Shown piece after piece: positions 35,335 to 46,588 of a stretch of 64,000 nt of DNA (positions within the stretch are counted from its first letter, which is position 1; every line of letters starts with the position of its first letter). The notes beneath the pieces were generated by a model. It ran no database searches. It was not told the origin of the DNA and was given only the letters and a program-made list of their open reading frames with translations. The DNA is from Taxillus chinensis (taxonomy: Eukaryota; Streptophyta; Magnoliopsida; Santalales; Loranthaceae). The stretch lies in assembly GCA_023512835.1 (NCBI GenBank), contig CM042085.1, forward strand, positions 36,286,324 through 36,350,323. The letters run 5' to 3'. The position numbers were made by a program, and so were the translations under genes.

Positions 35335-36880
35335 ACCGAGTCCGCAAATGTTAGCGGGTCTAGGAATGTGGGAGTGAGGTGGGGACCCGCGCGACATGCC
35401 GATGTCATTTGTCCGGATATCGAGGCGTCTCCGAATAAAACGATGTCGTGGAGACCGCATGACCAAGTAGAGATTACAACTGGTTGCCATCCAGGAGAAG
35501 TGTGTGTGCAACCCGAGATATGCATTTAATGAATCATCATTATTCCTCCTCAAAAGCATGCGACATATGAGTATACGTGAATTGTCACAATTGAACAAAG
35601 TCGGAGTCCGGAGGAAAGAGCCGACACTCATCCGGAGTTAATAATATTCGTGAAAGAGTATCCGGATGAATAATAGACCTTGTCCGTCATAAACGAGTTT
35701 GGTGAGAATGTAGAGTAGATTCCTTTGCGATCAATAAGTCAAAGAGAAGAGAAGTACCACAACACTTCAAATCCGAGACTATGGACTGGATTTATCAATA
35801 TGGTTGCAAAGAAAATCTGAACCTGTAGCTAAATAAAGATATACGGAAAATACAAAAGCTTAACAGGCAAGGATTAGTACGGATTAGAGAAGATAATCAG
35901 TGAAAAACAACATAATCCGAACTAATAAGAAACAGAACTCATGCATGGCTAAGAATGTAGTAGACGTACGCAACGTGAAAGTGATCAATATTACTTGAGT
36001 CGGGGCATATGTCGGATAGCAATACACAGGTTCATATAGGTCAACATAGCGAAACCGTCTTGCCGAACAGGCGTAGCTAAGATTAATTAAAGGTCAAATG
36101 ATTTGGCTTCATTAGGATTCATGAGTGTGAGATGAAAAGGTGAACACATGTCAAAAGAATGCAGATGATTAATCGATTAAAATGCATGGTTGAAGGAAGA
36201 ACATACATCCACACATGCCACTTTTCCGATTTAAAACAGCATGTCCAGTCGGATCCGGAAGTAATAGCGTAGAGAAGGGAGAATCCGAGACATATTAGGG
36301 GTTCATTGCTGCTCCCCCGTAGATCATTTAATCCTCTCAATGAAAAGCTCCCCCTCAGATAGACAGTCAAGGAAAAAGGTCATGAGACATATACGGGGGG
36401 TATTATGAATAAAATATAAAGCATTTTCTCCCCCGTAGATTGTGCAATCCTCTCGGTTGACCGTTCCAATTTGTAGTTCAGCACTGTCTATCTTATTAGA
36501 AGACTATACTTCAGGCTGATCAGAATGCGTTTGTGTATTCATCCACCAGGCATTCCAAGCTAGCCCATTTCACTCCTTCAACTATGCACGTTAATGGAGT
36601 AATCTAAATGAACATGCTTTGATCATGTGGTGATTAATGGATATGAAGATCATGAATCCGATCGAGGTAAATCATATAAACTGTAATTATGTTAGCTTTA
36701 AACGACTTCAGTCGGGAAACGCAAGCATCCTCCCATTATGAGGTTGAGATTAACATCGAAACATGGAACCGTGGAGTCGGTAAGTATGATCAGCAATGCG
36801 GTCTTTCTACTACTTTCAGTAAACATACAATGCATGGTTTGTGAGAGAATATACTTGTTGTGAAATTTAAATGAGAAACT
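35335..36880 (-). other. post-pol spacer of B with extra polypurine tracts
   Basis: No protein domain recognised. On the minus strand three GGGGGAG tracts occur: CTACGGGGGAGC (36311-36322), TGAGGGGGAGC (about 36347-36357) and CTACGGGGGAGA (about 36427-36438). These are extra copies of the PPT word used next to the 3' LTR. Confidence 0.65.
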
Positions 36881-38551
36881 ATGCAGAGAAGTCGAGCATA
36901 CCTAGTTGGAAGAGTAGTTCGAAAACCTCGCATCGGGAGAGGCTTTGTAAATATGTCTGCTAATTGATCTTCGGTGGCAACATGTTCCAGTGAAATATGC
37001 TTTTTAAGAACATGATCGCGTATGAAGTGATACCTGGACCTCAATATGCTTCGTCTTAGGATGCATGACAGGATTGTTGCTGATGGCAATTGCACTAGTG
37101 TTGTCACAAGAAAGTGGAATAGAGGACATGTTGAATCCGTAGTCGGTAAGTTGACTTTGCATCCAAAGTAGTCGTGCGCAAAGCAACTTCCAAGACGATA
37201 TATTCCACCTCGGCAGTAGAGGTTGATACGGAATTCGCTTCTTCTGAACCATGAGATCAATCTATTTCCAAGAAACCGACACGTACCGCTTGTGCTTTTC
37301 CTGTCGATGCGACATCCAGTGAAGTCGGCATCGAGTACCCGATAAGGTGAAGTTGGACTCCTTTGAGTACCAGAGTCCCAAATTCATCGTCCCTTTGAGA
37401 TACCTTAAGATCCGTTTTACATGTAGCATATGTGACTCCTTGGGATTCGCCTGATATCGTGCACAAATGCAAGTTGCAAACATAATGTCTGGGCGACTTG
37501 TGTAAGATAAAGCAAGGATCCGATCATCCCTCTCGTAGTCGATCACATTTATCGATATGCCGTCCATATCCGGATCTAACTTGGCACCGACAGCATTGGA
37601 GTTTTGACGGGAGATGAACCTTCCATACCAAACTTCTTAATAAGATCGCGAGTGTACTTAGCCTGATTGATAAAGATTCCTTCCTTTAATTGTTTGACTT
37701 CAATTCCAAGGAAGTAGGATAGTTCTCCCATCATGCTCATTTCAAACTTGCCTGTCATCAACTTAGCAAACTCTTCACAAAGCTTCGGATTTGTTGATCC
37801 GAAAATGATATCGTCCACGTATATTTGTACGATCGAGTGTGTCCTTTCTCTTGTCGTAGAAATAGGGTGGTATCTATCTTCCCTTTTTGGAAGTTATGAG
37901 CAAGTAGGAATTCGACGAGTGTGTCGTACCAGGCTCTTGGGAGCTTGCTTCAAACCATATAGAGCTTTCTGAAGTTTGTAGACAAGATGTCCTGCCTTAG
38001 GTTCAATGAAGCCGGAGGTTGTTCAACATACACCTCCTCTTGAAGGTCTCCATTCAGGAATGCGCTCTTGACGTCCATTTGATAAACTATGAAGTTTTCA
38101 TATGAAGCATACGCCAGAAACATTCGGATTGCCTCAAGTCTTGCGACCGGAGCAAAGGTTTCATCATAATCTATTCCCTCTTCTTGACGATATCCTTTGG
38201 CTACCAGTCTGGCTTTGTTCCGGATTACTATTCCATCCGTATCAAGTTTGTTCCGGAACACCCATTTAACGCCAATGACTTGCTGAGACTTAGGCCTTGG
38301 TACTAAGGTCCACACATTATTTCTCTTAAATTGATTCAGCTTCTTCTTGCATGGCCTCTATCCAGCTTGAATCCTGAAGAGCTTCATCTACCACCTTTGG
38401 TTCTATTTGAGATAGAAAGCATGAGTGAAGACTCATGTTTGAGGTGGCCCTTGTCTTACACCAACAGGGATCACCATCACTTGATCCGAGGGATGGTTTC
38501 AGCCGTCATAATTCGGCGTGTGTTGGTTGTCTTGAACAATTTGAAGCTCTT
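36881..38551 (-). pseudogene. pol: reverse transcriptase and RNase H of B (3' part of pol)
   Basis: 37950-38315 reads [36 protein letters not shown] and then [22 protein letters not shown], the palm and fingers of copia RT. The active site YVDDIIFGS lies at about 37800-37826, followed by MSMMGELSYFLGIEVKQL (37576-37818). RNase H: DNTSAIAISNNPVMHPKTKH (37100) and HVATEDQLADIFTKPLP (36930-36990). Frameshifts occur near 37940, 37560 and 37250. The upstream part of pol continues at 49604 beyond the Athila insertion. Confidence 0.9.
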
Positions 38552-40064
38552 TGATAACGTGCATTTTATGCCGTTATTCTAGTGTTTATTTAGGATGTTT
38601 AAGAGCATGATTAGAGCCTTATTGCTTCATATATCATATATATTTGCTCTAACCCCTAGGAAGATGCTAGTTGCAAATACATGCGCTTTTAAGCTGTTTT
38701 GGCAGGTTTTGGACCTCACTTTTGACATAGTAGATGACCTCAAACAATTGGCGTGCAAGAACAAAAGTTGCTTAGAATGATGGCCTCTACCTACCAGAGA
38801 AATTTCAGAGCATTTGGAGCTAATTTGGAGTTGCACGTGAATTCACCCAATTCACGTGCAAGCCTATTTTTGCCTCTCAGGCCTCTACAAGATGCAAGGA
38901 AGCTTGGGGAGAAGTTTGAGCTGATTTGGAGGTGCACGTGAATTCACCATATCACGTGCAAATTGGCGTGCAGAGATATTTTTGGACCGATCCAATCGTT
39001 TTTCCATGCTGATCATTTGTTCCTGAAGGCCCAAGTCCAAATTGTGGATGGAAGATAGAGTTTTTAATGTTTCAAGTGTTACTTATCAAAACTACGCCGT
39101 TTTGATAAGTGGGCTAGGTTACACACCTCAAGGCCCATCCAAACTCTATAAATAAGAGCTCTACGCCCTCTCGCTGTGCATGCCAAACCCCCACACACGT
39201 TTTAGAGAGAGAGAGAGAGGCTCCACGTCTTGGAGGCTGCTCCTTGACCTAGGAGAGCAGCCGTCGCAGCCCCGTCGCGGATTTTGGAGCCTGGATTTGA
39301 AGCTTTGCTGTGCGCGTGATCAAGAAGAAGATGTTGAGCTTTTCTGCTTTGGTTTTGCTTGTAATCATGCGTGAGTAGTCTTTTAATCTAGGGGAGCAAT
39401 GTAGCCCCCTTGTTGCTTTGCTGTGTTTATGAATATTTGGGTTTGATGATTGAGTTTTGCATGTTTTATGAATCTGTTCTTAATTCTATCTTTGGATGTA
39501 CACCTTGGTATTCTTAGCCCTAGTCCAGGGCTGATTGAGATTCATAACTTATTTGTGATTGGTGTGATCATTATCCTTTTGCAAGTATGATTTATTGGCT
39601 TTGCATGTTTGTGTGTTTAGATGACCATTCCGGCATACAACTCTTAAAAGGACCTCAATGACCATTTGTTGTCCTTGGCTTATGTTTAGCATGTTTTCAA
39701 TCGACAACCCTAATACCATGAACCAAGAGAGATAACATAGGGAGGTGAAATTGTGACCCTAGATGCTTTTAATCCTTGATTCTTAATCCTAAAATCAGTT
39801 TACTTTCTTTGTTTATTCAGAAAACCACATAAAAATTAGATCTTTAGTTTAAAAAAGAAAACTTTTTGTGCCAAGACATTTTATAGAACAAGAGTAATTG
39901 GGTGATTTGATTTGAGAACTAGAGAACTAGGCTAATCCCTGTGGGTTCGACCCCTTTCTCTTGCTGCTATTCTTTTAGTGCAAACTTAGGGAATTTATTA
40001 TTTTGAAGAGAGATTTAACGACGTTAGCTAGCTCTTTTAGAGAGGCTAAAAATCTTGTCTGTCA
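38552..40064 (+). repeat. 5' LTR of the Athila element
   Basis: TGATAACGTGC to TTGTCTGTCA. It contains paired GCACGTGAATTC/AATTCACGTGC motifs (38834-38862 and 38934-38960), a 12-bp-arm inverted repeat (39081-39110), a TATA box (39147-39154) and a GA repeat leader (39205-39220). The segment from about 38640 to 39300 is homologous to the G1 LTR and to LTR C. Confidence 0.95.
39081..39154 (+). promoter_or_regulatory. Athila LTR core promoter: inverted repeat and TATA
   Basis: ACTTATCAAAAC and its exact complement GTTTTGATAAGT flank the 6-bp spacer TACGCC (39081-39110). TATAAATA follows 36 bp later at 39147. The 3' LTR keeps the same inverted repeat at 48615-48644. Confidence 0.6.
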
Positions 40065-40067
40065 AAT

Positions 40068-40084
40068 TGGCGCCGTTGCGGGGA
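40068..40084 (+). promoter_or_regulatory. primer binding site of the Athila element (tRNA-Asp type)
   Basis: TGGCGCCGTTGCGGGGA is three bases after the LTR. The usual site has one more C (GTTGCCGGGGA), so this copy has lost a base in the priming sequence. Confidence 0.85.
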
Positions 40085-40272
40085 TTCAACGGTTAACTAG
40101 TTTTTAAAATCAACATTGAGTGAAATTGTTTGAATTCCGATCTTGGTGTTTTATTTTGTCTTTACTTTTCTGTTATTTTGTGTTCTTTATTTGTTTATTT
40201 TGCATTGTTCGGAGTCTGTGGGTGTGTTCTTGTTGTTTTACAGGAACATACATCAAGGATTCCTAGTTGTGC
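40085..40272 (+). other. Athila leader between primer site and gag
   Basis: T-rich untranslated leader. No motif assigned. Confidence 0.6.
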
Positions 40273-41129
40273 ATGCAAAGAGAGGAGGATATACAATTTA
40301 CGCGGGAACCTGAAAGGTTGTTCGAGCTCGTCGTAGAGCAGCTAGGGAAGCAAAGACGTGAGGCGGAAGAAGCACTACAAGGCTTGGAGCAATCCGTAGG
40401 CGATCCGATGGCGAATCTCGGACCTGATGGTGGTGCACCGCAAGGAGGGGCCAATTACAATGGCCAATATCCAGAAGAAGAGGGTAATAGGTTTATGCCT
40501 AGAACCTTCTTAGATTATGCAAGGCCGATGATGTCAGACCACTATTCTGGGATTCGACAGACAAGAGTCCAAGCGAATAGCTTCGAGCTGAAGCCGGCAT
40601 TGATCAACATGGTGAGCAATAACGCGTTTGGAGGAACAGCCGTGGATGATCCACACCAGCATTTGATGAGGTTCTACCAGGTGTGTGACACCATCAAGAT
40701 CAACAACGTGTCGGAGGAGGCCATAAAGCTAAGGCTTTTCCCTTTCTCTTTAAGGGAAAGAGCTCTTGGTCTGGTTCAACATTGCCAACAGGTTCAATCA
40801 ACACTTGGGAGGAGATGCAAACCAAGTTCATGTCAAAGTACTTCCCTCCTTCCAAGGTGATCCAGCTCAGAGGAGAGATTAGCAGGTTCAGGCAAGATGA
40901 GATGGAGACTCTTCATGAAGCTTGGGAGCGTTTCAAAGACTTAGTGAGGAGATGCCCTGATCATGGAAGACCCCAGTGGATTCAAATTGAATCTTTCTAC
41001 ACAGGTCTTCAGTCCCATTCACAAGACAAGGTGAATGCAGCTGCTGGAGGATGCTTGATGAACCTAGAGCCTGATGCAGCAGCAGAGCTATTGGAGAGGT
41101 TGTCATTAGCTGATTGGCGAGTGGTCTAA
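40273..41129 (+). pseudogene. gag: gag of the Athila element, frameshifted
   Basis: The first ATG of the frame is at 40273. The frame 40273-40860 holds the N-terminal part (FELKPALINMV, FGGTAVDDPHQHLMRFYQVC, IKLRLFPFSLRERA). The retrotransposon gag core continues in the next frame from about 40782: INTWEEMQTKFMSKYFPPSK, ETLHEAWERFKDLVRRCPDH, IQIESFYTGL. A single shift near 40785 separates the halves, and the frame is lost again at about 41130. It would form the capsid. Confidence 0.9.
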
Positions 41130-42228
41130 TGTGCGTACTTCAAAGCCAAGGGAGAAGATTGCTTCGATTGAAAATTCTTCCAATGATGTGCAAGCACGAT
41201 TCAAGCTTTAGTGAAAGGCATGGAAGTATTGGCTCTTAAAGTTGAAGGATCACAAGCTTTACCAAGTAGTTGAGCGGGGCTGGAGTGGAGTGAAGAAGCA
41301 AATTATGTTGGAGGAAAGGGCTTGTACCAGAAACGGCAATTTTATCCTCAACAACAACAACTAGGGTACAACCTGAATCGGCAGAATCTCAACCATTTCA
41401 GAGAACTCGGAACCGAGGGAGAGATACCTCATTTCAAGACAAATATGTGCCTCCAGGGATGAAGCAAAATCCGTATGCTACGGATAATTATTTACACCCA
41501 CCTCCAGGATTCGAGCGAAACGGCCTCTGGCCCTCAACAAGAAAGAGGAAGGGTATATCGAGAATGTGGATGAGCCAACCAAAAGAGAGGATAATTTGGA
41601 GGAAAGGGTAGTCACACTAGAATCTTCAATTCAGAATATGGAGACTTCATTTAAGAGTATGGAGAAGTTACTTGTGAGCATGGCACAGAATGTTAATCAA
41701 AGGGTGTCCACCAACACTTTTCCAAGTGACACCGAGGTGAACCCCAAGGAGAGTTGCAAGGCTATCACTCTAAGGAGCGGGAAGACACCGAATGAAGCCG
41801 AGGAGCCTAAGAAGAAGGCAAATCCAGAAGAACAAAGAAGTCCCTTGGAAGCTGATGACCAAGGAAAATCAGATAAAGTCAAGAAAAAGTGCAAGAGAAG
41901 AAGGACAAGCAGTTGAGTCAAGACAGAATAGGCCAAGAACGAAGCAAGAACTCAGGCCTAGTATGCCATTTCCTCGGAGGCCGAGGAACCAGAGGGTTGA
42001 AGAAGAGTATGAGCGCTTCCTGAGTTTGTTCAAGAAGCTTGAGATTAACATTCCATTTGTGGAAGTTTTGGAGCGAGATGCCTAGGTACAGAAAATACAT
42101 TAAAGATTTTGTGACAAAGAAGAGGAAATATGGGGATCATGAGACGGTGGCGATCACTAACGAGGTGAGCAGTGTTGTTCAACGAGTTTGCCCATCAAGC
42201 ATAAAGATCCGGGCAGTTTTAATCTCCC
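41130..42228 (+). pseudogene. Athila gag-protease linker
   Basis: Low-complexity and coiled-coil sequence in shifting frames. 41566-41916 reads a heptad-like ERVVTLESSIQNMETS and then CKAITLRSGK. 41950-42085 reads PFPRRPRNQRVEEEYERFL then FKKLEINIPFVE, the usual Athila stretch just before the protease. No CCHC knuckle was found. Confidence 0.75.
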
Positions 42229-42522
42229 TTGTGTGATTGGCAATGCACCGCGGCAACGGCCCTATGTGATTTAGGGGCCAGCATCAATTTGATTTCCTTT
42301 GCTTTGTACAAGCAGCTTGGGCTTAAGGGCATGAAGCCTACTTCCATATCATTGCAGTTCGCAGACCGGTCCACTGGAAGGCCTGAAGGAATCATAGAGG
42401 ATGTGCTAGTTAAAGTGGGCTCCTTCATATTTCCAGCGGACTTTGTTGTTTTGGAGATGGAAGAAGATAGAGGAGTTCAGCTACTCCTTGGAAGACCGTT
42501 TCTCAAACGGGTTGTGCATTGA
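42229..42522 (+). pseudogene. pol: aspartic protease of the Athila element
   Basis: ALCDLGASINLISFALYKQ carries the active site as D-L-G-A-S, the Athila form of D-(S/T)-G. Downstream IIEDVLVKV, FPADFVVLEMEED and LLLGRPFL are the family flap and C-terminal segments. It would process the polyprotein. The frame closes after LGRPFL. Confidence 0.85.
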
Positions 42523-43798
42523 TTGATGTTGCTCAAGGGCAGCTAACTCGAGAATTAATGAGGAGACCTTAGTCTTCCACATGGGGAAGGCTTTGCAAGG
42601 TCAAGAGGAGGAGGATTGCCTTTGGATTGAAGACCTTGAGGAATTGGTGGAAAACTACTTGGCGAAGAAATTACCACCACCAATGATGGAGCCCTTCAGC
42701 TTATAGAAGCTCAACAAGATGAAGAGATGTACTTGACAGCTGAGGAAAATGAGCAAATTACAAACTCTTTGGAGCAAGCTGAGGAGGAGAAAGAAGATGA
42801 CATGCCTCCAGCTCCAGAACTGAAGGAGCTGCCTGGACACCTAAGGTATGAATTCCTAGACTCTACAAATCAATTCCCTGTTATTGTTGCTTCTAATTTG
42901 AATGATGTGGAGTGTACCCAATTGTTAGAAGTCCTTAGGAAACACAAAAAGGCCCTAGGATGGAACATTGAAGACATTAGGGGTATTAGTCCAGGGATTT
43001 GCATGCATAAGATTTTGATGAATGATGATTTTAAACCCACTTCTTTGAAAGACAAAGAAGATTAAACCCTGCCATGAAAGAAGTTGTTAGAAAAGAAATT
43101 TTAAAATGGAAAAATGCGGGTATAATTTATGCTATTTCGGATAGTGAGTGGGTGAGTCCATTGCATGTTGTGCCCAAGAAAGGGGGCATGACTGTGATTA
43201 AGAATGAGAAAAATGAATTGATTCCATCTCGCACCGTGACGGGGTGGAGAGTGTGTGTTGACTATAGGAAGGCTGAACAAGGCCACTAGGAAGGATCATT
43301 TTCCTCTTCCTTTCATTGACCAAATGTTGGATAGGTTAGTGGCTATAGTCACTACTTGCTTTTTAGATGGCTATTCCGGGTATAATCAGATCATGGTTAA
43401 GCCCGAGGACCAGGAAAAGACCACCTTCACGTGCCCTTTTGGCACTTTTGCATTTAGGAGAATGCCATTTGGGCTTTGTAATGCCCCTGCCACCTTTCAA
43501 AGGTGTATGATGGCTATTTTTCAGGGTTTGGTTGAGGAGATCATGGAGGTCTTCATGGATGACTTCTCGGTGTTTGGTTCCTCTTACCAACAAGTGCTTG
43601 AGAAATCTAGATGTGGTCTTAGAGAGATGTGAAGAGAAGGAACTAGTCCTAAATTGGGAGAAATGCCATTTCATGGTAACAGAGGGGATAGTTCTAGGAC
43701 ACAAGGTGTCTGCACATGGTTTGGAGGTAGACAAGGCAAAAATCTCCACTATTGAGACTCGCCACCTCCAACCAATGAAAAAGGAGTGAGAAGTTTCC
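42523..43798 (+). pseudogene. pol: reverse transcriptase of the Athila element
   Basis: In order: LPGHLRYEFLD (42830), ALGWNIEDIRGISPGICMHKI (42950-43020, read in parts), EWVSPLHVVPKKGG (43145), WRVCVDYRK (43245), NKATRKDHFPLPFIDQMLDRL (43275, in parts), FLDGYSGYNQI (43363), FAFRRMPFGLCNAPATFQRC (43450) and the catalytic VFMDDFSVFG (43549). The two catalytic Asp are intact. Frames break at about 43065, 43270, 43610 and 43790. It copies element RNA into DNA. Confidence 0.92.
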
Positions 43799-44373
43799 TT
43801 GGCCATGCCTGGCTTTTATAGGAGATTTATTAAGGACTTCTCAAAAATTGCAAAACCCATGAGTAGGTTGTTAGAAAAAGACACAAGCTTTGAGTTTAAT
43901 GAAGATTGCTTAGAAGCTTTTAACATCCTCAAGGGTAAGTTAGTCATTGCACCTGTTATAGTTACACCTGACTGGGCTCAACCTTTTGAGCTAATGTGTG
44001 ATGCGAGTGATTATCTTGTGGGGGTAGTCTTAGGGCAAAGGCGAGAAAAGGTGTTTAGGGTCATTTACTATGCCAGTAAGACCTTAGATGATGCTCAACA
44101 AACTATACCACCACCGAGAAAGAGTTGCTAGCCGTGGTTTATGGTCGCAACAAGTTTAGACCCTACCTTTTGGGGTCTAAAGTCATTGTTTACACTGATC
44201 ATGCTGCGTTGAAATATTTGTTTGCTAAAAAAGAAGCTAAGCCACGCTTGATTAGATGGGTTCTCCTCTTACAGGAATTTGACCTTGAAATTAGAGACAC
44301 AAAGGGAGCCCTAAATTCGTGGCTGATCACCTCTCCCGTGTGGAGAATGCACCTAAGTCTCTACCCATTGTAG
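43799..44373 (+). pseudogene. pol: RNase H of the Athila element
   Basis: FYRRFIKDFSKIAKPMSRLL (RT connection), then ELMCDASDYLVGVVLGQ with the first catalytic Asp, [10 protein letters not shown], and after a frameshift at about 44120 [19 protein letters not shown] and [11 protein letters not shown] with another catalytic Asp. It degrades RNA in RNA-DNA hybrids. The frame shifts again near 44320. Confidence 0.9.
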
Positions 44374-45635
44374 ATGACTTTCCTGATGAGAAGTTGTTTG
44401 AGGTGCATCATCTTCCTTGGTTTGCTGATATAGCAAATTATTTAGCCACCGGGTTCATACCCAAACAGTTAGACTACCACCAGAGAAAGAAATTGGTAGT
44501 GGATGCTAGGAAATACATTTGGGAAGACCCAATTCTTTATAGGAGGTGTCCAGACCAAATCATAAGAAAGTGTGTCCTTGAGGAGGAGGTAGATGACATA
44601 ATACATCATTGTCATGCATCACATTATGGGGGCCACTTTGGGGTGCAAAGAACTCGTGGCTAAGATCATGCGGTGTGGCTTTTATTGGCCTCACATGGTG
44701 AAAGACACCTATGTCTACATCAAAAAGTGTGATAGATGTCAAAGGGTAGGTGGTTTGTCTAGGAAAAATGAGATGCCCTTAACTGGAATCCTTCCTGGTT
44801 GAAATTTTTGACATTTGGGGCATTGACTTCATGGGGCCATTCCCCAACTCGATGGGTATTCATACATTTTGCTTGCTGTGGATTATGTGTCTAAGTGGGT
44901 AGAAGCTATTCCTACTAGAGTGAATGATGCTAGGGTTGTGACTCACTTCCTTACTAGGAACATCTTTAGCCGTTTTGGGACACCAAGGGCTATAATCAGT
45001 GATGAGGGTAGTCATTTCTGCAACAAATTGTTTGATAAATTATTGAACAAGTATGGTGTCACTCATAGGAAGTCTTTAGCTTACCACCCACAAGCTAATG
45101 GACAAGCGAAGTGTCCAACAGGGAGATTAAGGCCATTTTAGAGAAAACTGTTGGAGCCAATAGGAAAGATTGGTCTCAAAGGCTTGATGAAGCCTTATGG
45201 GCATATAGGACAGCTTACAAAACTCCCATTGGGATGTCACCTTACCGTATTCTATATGGTAAGGCATGTCACTTGCCTGTGGAATTAGAACACAAGGCTC
45301 ATTGGGCCTTGAAGAAGTTAAATTTCAACCCACAAGAGATCAAGGAGCTTAGGATGACTCAATTAATTGAGTTAGATGAGCTTAGGTTGGATGCCTATGA
45401 TAGTGCTAAATTTTACAAAGAAAGAACTAAGAAATGGCATGATAGGCAACTCAACAATGAACCTTTAACCTTAGGACAGAAAGTTCTTCTATTTAACACA
45501 AGGTTGAGGTTATTTCCTGGCAAATTAAGGTCCAAGTGGATGGGACCTTTTGTAATAGTTGATAAGAAGCCATATGGGAGCTTTGAGCTCCAAGTCGTAG
45601 ATGGCAAGAAATTTTGGGTGAATGGCAATAGGTGA
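44319..45635 (+). pseudogene. pol: integrase of the Athila element
   Basis: The N-terminal H2C2 zinc domain spans HCHASHYGGHFG (44610) to CDRCQRVGG (44731). Core: IDFMGP (about 44820), AIISDEGSHFCN (44990) and, in the next frame, the Glu of [11 protein letters not shown] (about 45105), so the D,D-E residues are present but split over frames. A one-base shift lies at about 45104. The C-terminal part to 45635 includes [33 protein letters not shown] and KWMGPFVI. It would insert cDNA. Confidence 0.92.
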
Positions 45636-45959
45636 AACCTTACTTTGATTCAACTCGAGAGGAGATAGTTGATTCCCTCTCTTTCACCATTGCATGATCA
45701 TCACCGAAAGTCTAGCTACAGACTTTAAATAAAGCGCTGGTTGGGAGGCAACCCAATGTTTATTGCTGTGTTTTATTTTATGTTATTTTCTCTTATTTGT
45801 TTTCTTCAATAAATTTGTTTGCAAGCTAACCATTGTGCAGGAGACTTTGTTCCTTTCTTAGCTAACCATGTGCAGGATGAGCAATTTTTAGGTCCTGAAC
45901 TTGTGGAATTATTTTTAAAGTCAAAGTCAAGGAGCAAGGAGCAAGTGAAGCCCAAAAGT
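45636..45959 (+). other. sequence after Athila pol
   Basis: Short untranslated stretch with AAATAAAGCGCTGGTTGGGAGGC (about 45728-45750), the conserved GGTTGGGAGGCAACCCA word that commonly follows Athila pol. No ORF. Confidence 0.6.
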
Positions 45960-46459
45960 GCTTGAAGATGGGCTCACACAATTCACGTGCAAGACTTAAA
46001 GATGGTCCATAATGCATAAGCAACTCGGTGGAGAACTTTGGGCCAGGTTTGGGCCTGAACGTGAATTGGAACGTGAATTGCCCAATTCACGTGCACCTTG
46101 TTTTGAGTCTGAACTTTATGGAATGGTAGATGAAGACCATGTGAATCACGTTTACTCTTGCACGCGAATTGATAGCTGTCATATGGAGGCCCAAAAATGC
46201 AAAATACCGATTTTAGCCCTCCTAGAAGCTTCCTACAATTCACGTGCAGAAGGAAGTATTGCTTGCCAGCTCGGTGGGGACCTACCACCAAAGTTTGGGA
46301 CGATTCGACACTTGCACGCCAATTCGGCTAATTCACGTGCGAGGTATTTAGGGTCGGAACACTGAAAGTTAGGGGCACGTTATCACGCCAATTGGAGCCT
46401 CTTTCCTTCTGCACGCTATATAAAGAGAGGCCATCTGTGGGATCTTTGTTTGCTACTAC
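45960..46459 (+). promoter_or_regulatory. internal promoter-like block of the Athila element
   Basis: The LTR-type motif AATTCACGTGC recurs (about 45980, 46083, 46237, 46330) together with ACGTGAATTG (46058, 46070) and GCACGCCAATT (46315). A TATA box CTATATAAAG is at 46416-46425, followed by an AGAG leader and ATGATG at 46460. The layout mimics the LTR promoter and may be a duplicated U3 used for a post-pol transcript. Confidence 0.4.
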
Positions 46460-46588
46460 ATGATGGGTATTCTGCAAGGGAAGGAAAATTGGGAAGTGCG
46501 CGGCGAGACGTCGGCTGACTTTGTGGCTCAGGTGCGACGAATGGTGGCCAATGTCATCTACTATTACAGTGTGCCAAACCAGGGGTAA
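46460..46588 (+). CDS. small ORF after the internal Athila promoter, 42 aa
   Basis: ATGATGGGTATT to TAA encodes 42 residues (MMGILQGKENWEVRGE, then ADFVAQVRRMVANVIYYY). No family recognised. It starts about 35 bp after an internal TATA box. The frame ends at CAGGGGTAACTG, which also looks like an exon/intron donor, so it could be a first exon. It may be chance. Confidence 0.25.
   Translation: MMGILQGKENWEVRGETSADFVAQVRRMVANVIYYYSVPNQG

Noticed and set aside
46460..46588. Small Athila ORF as a proven gene
   Set aside because: Kept only as a low-confidence feature: length is within chance and no family is recognised.
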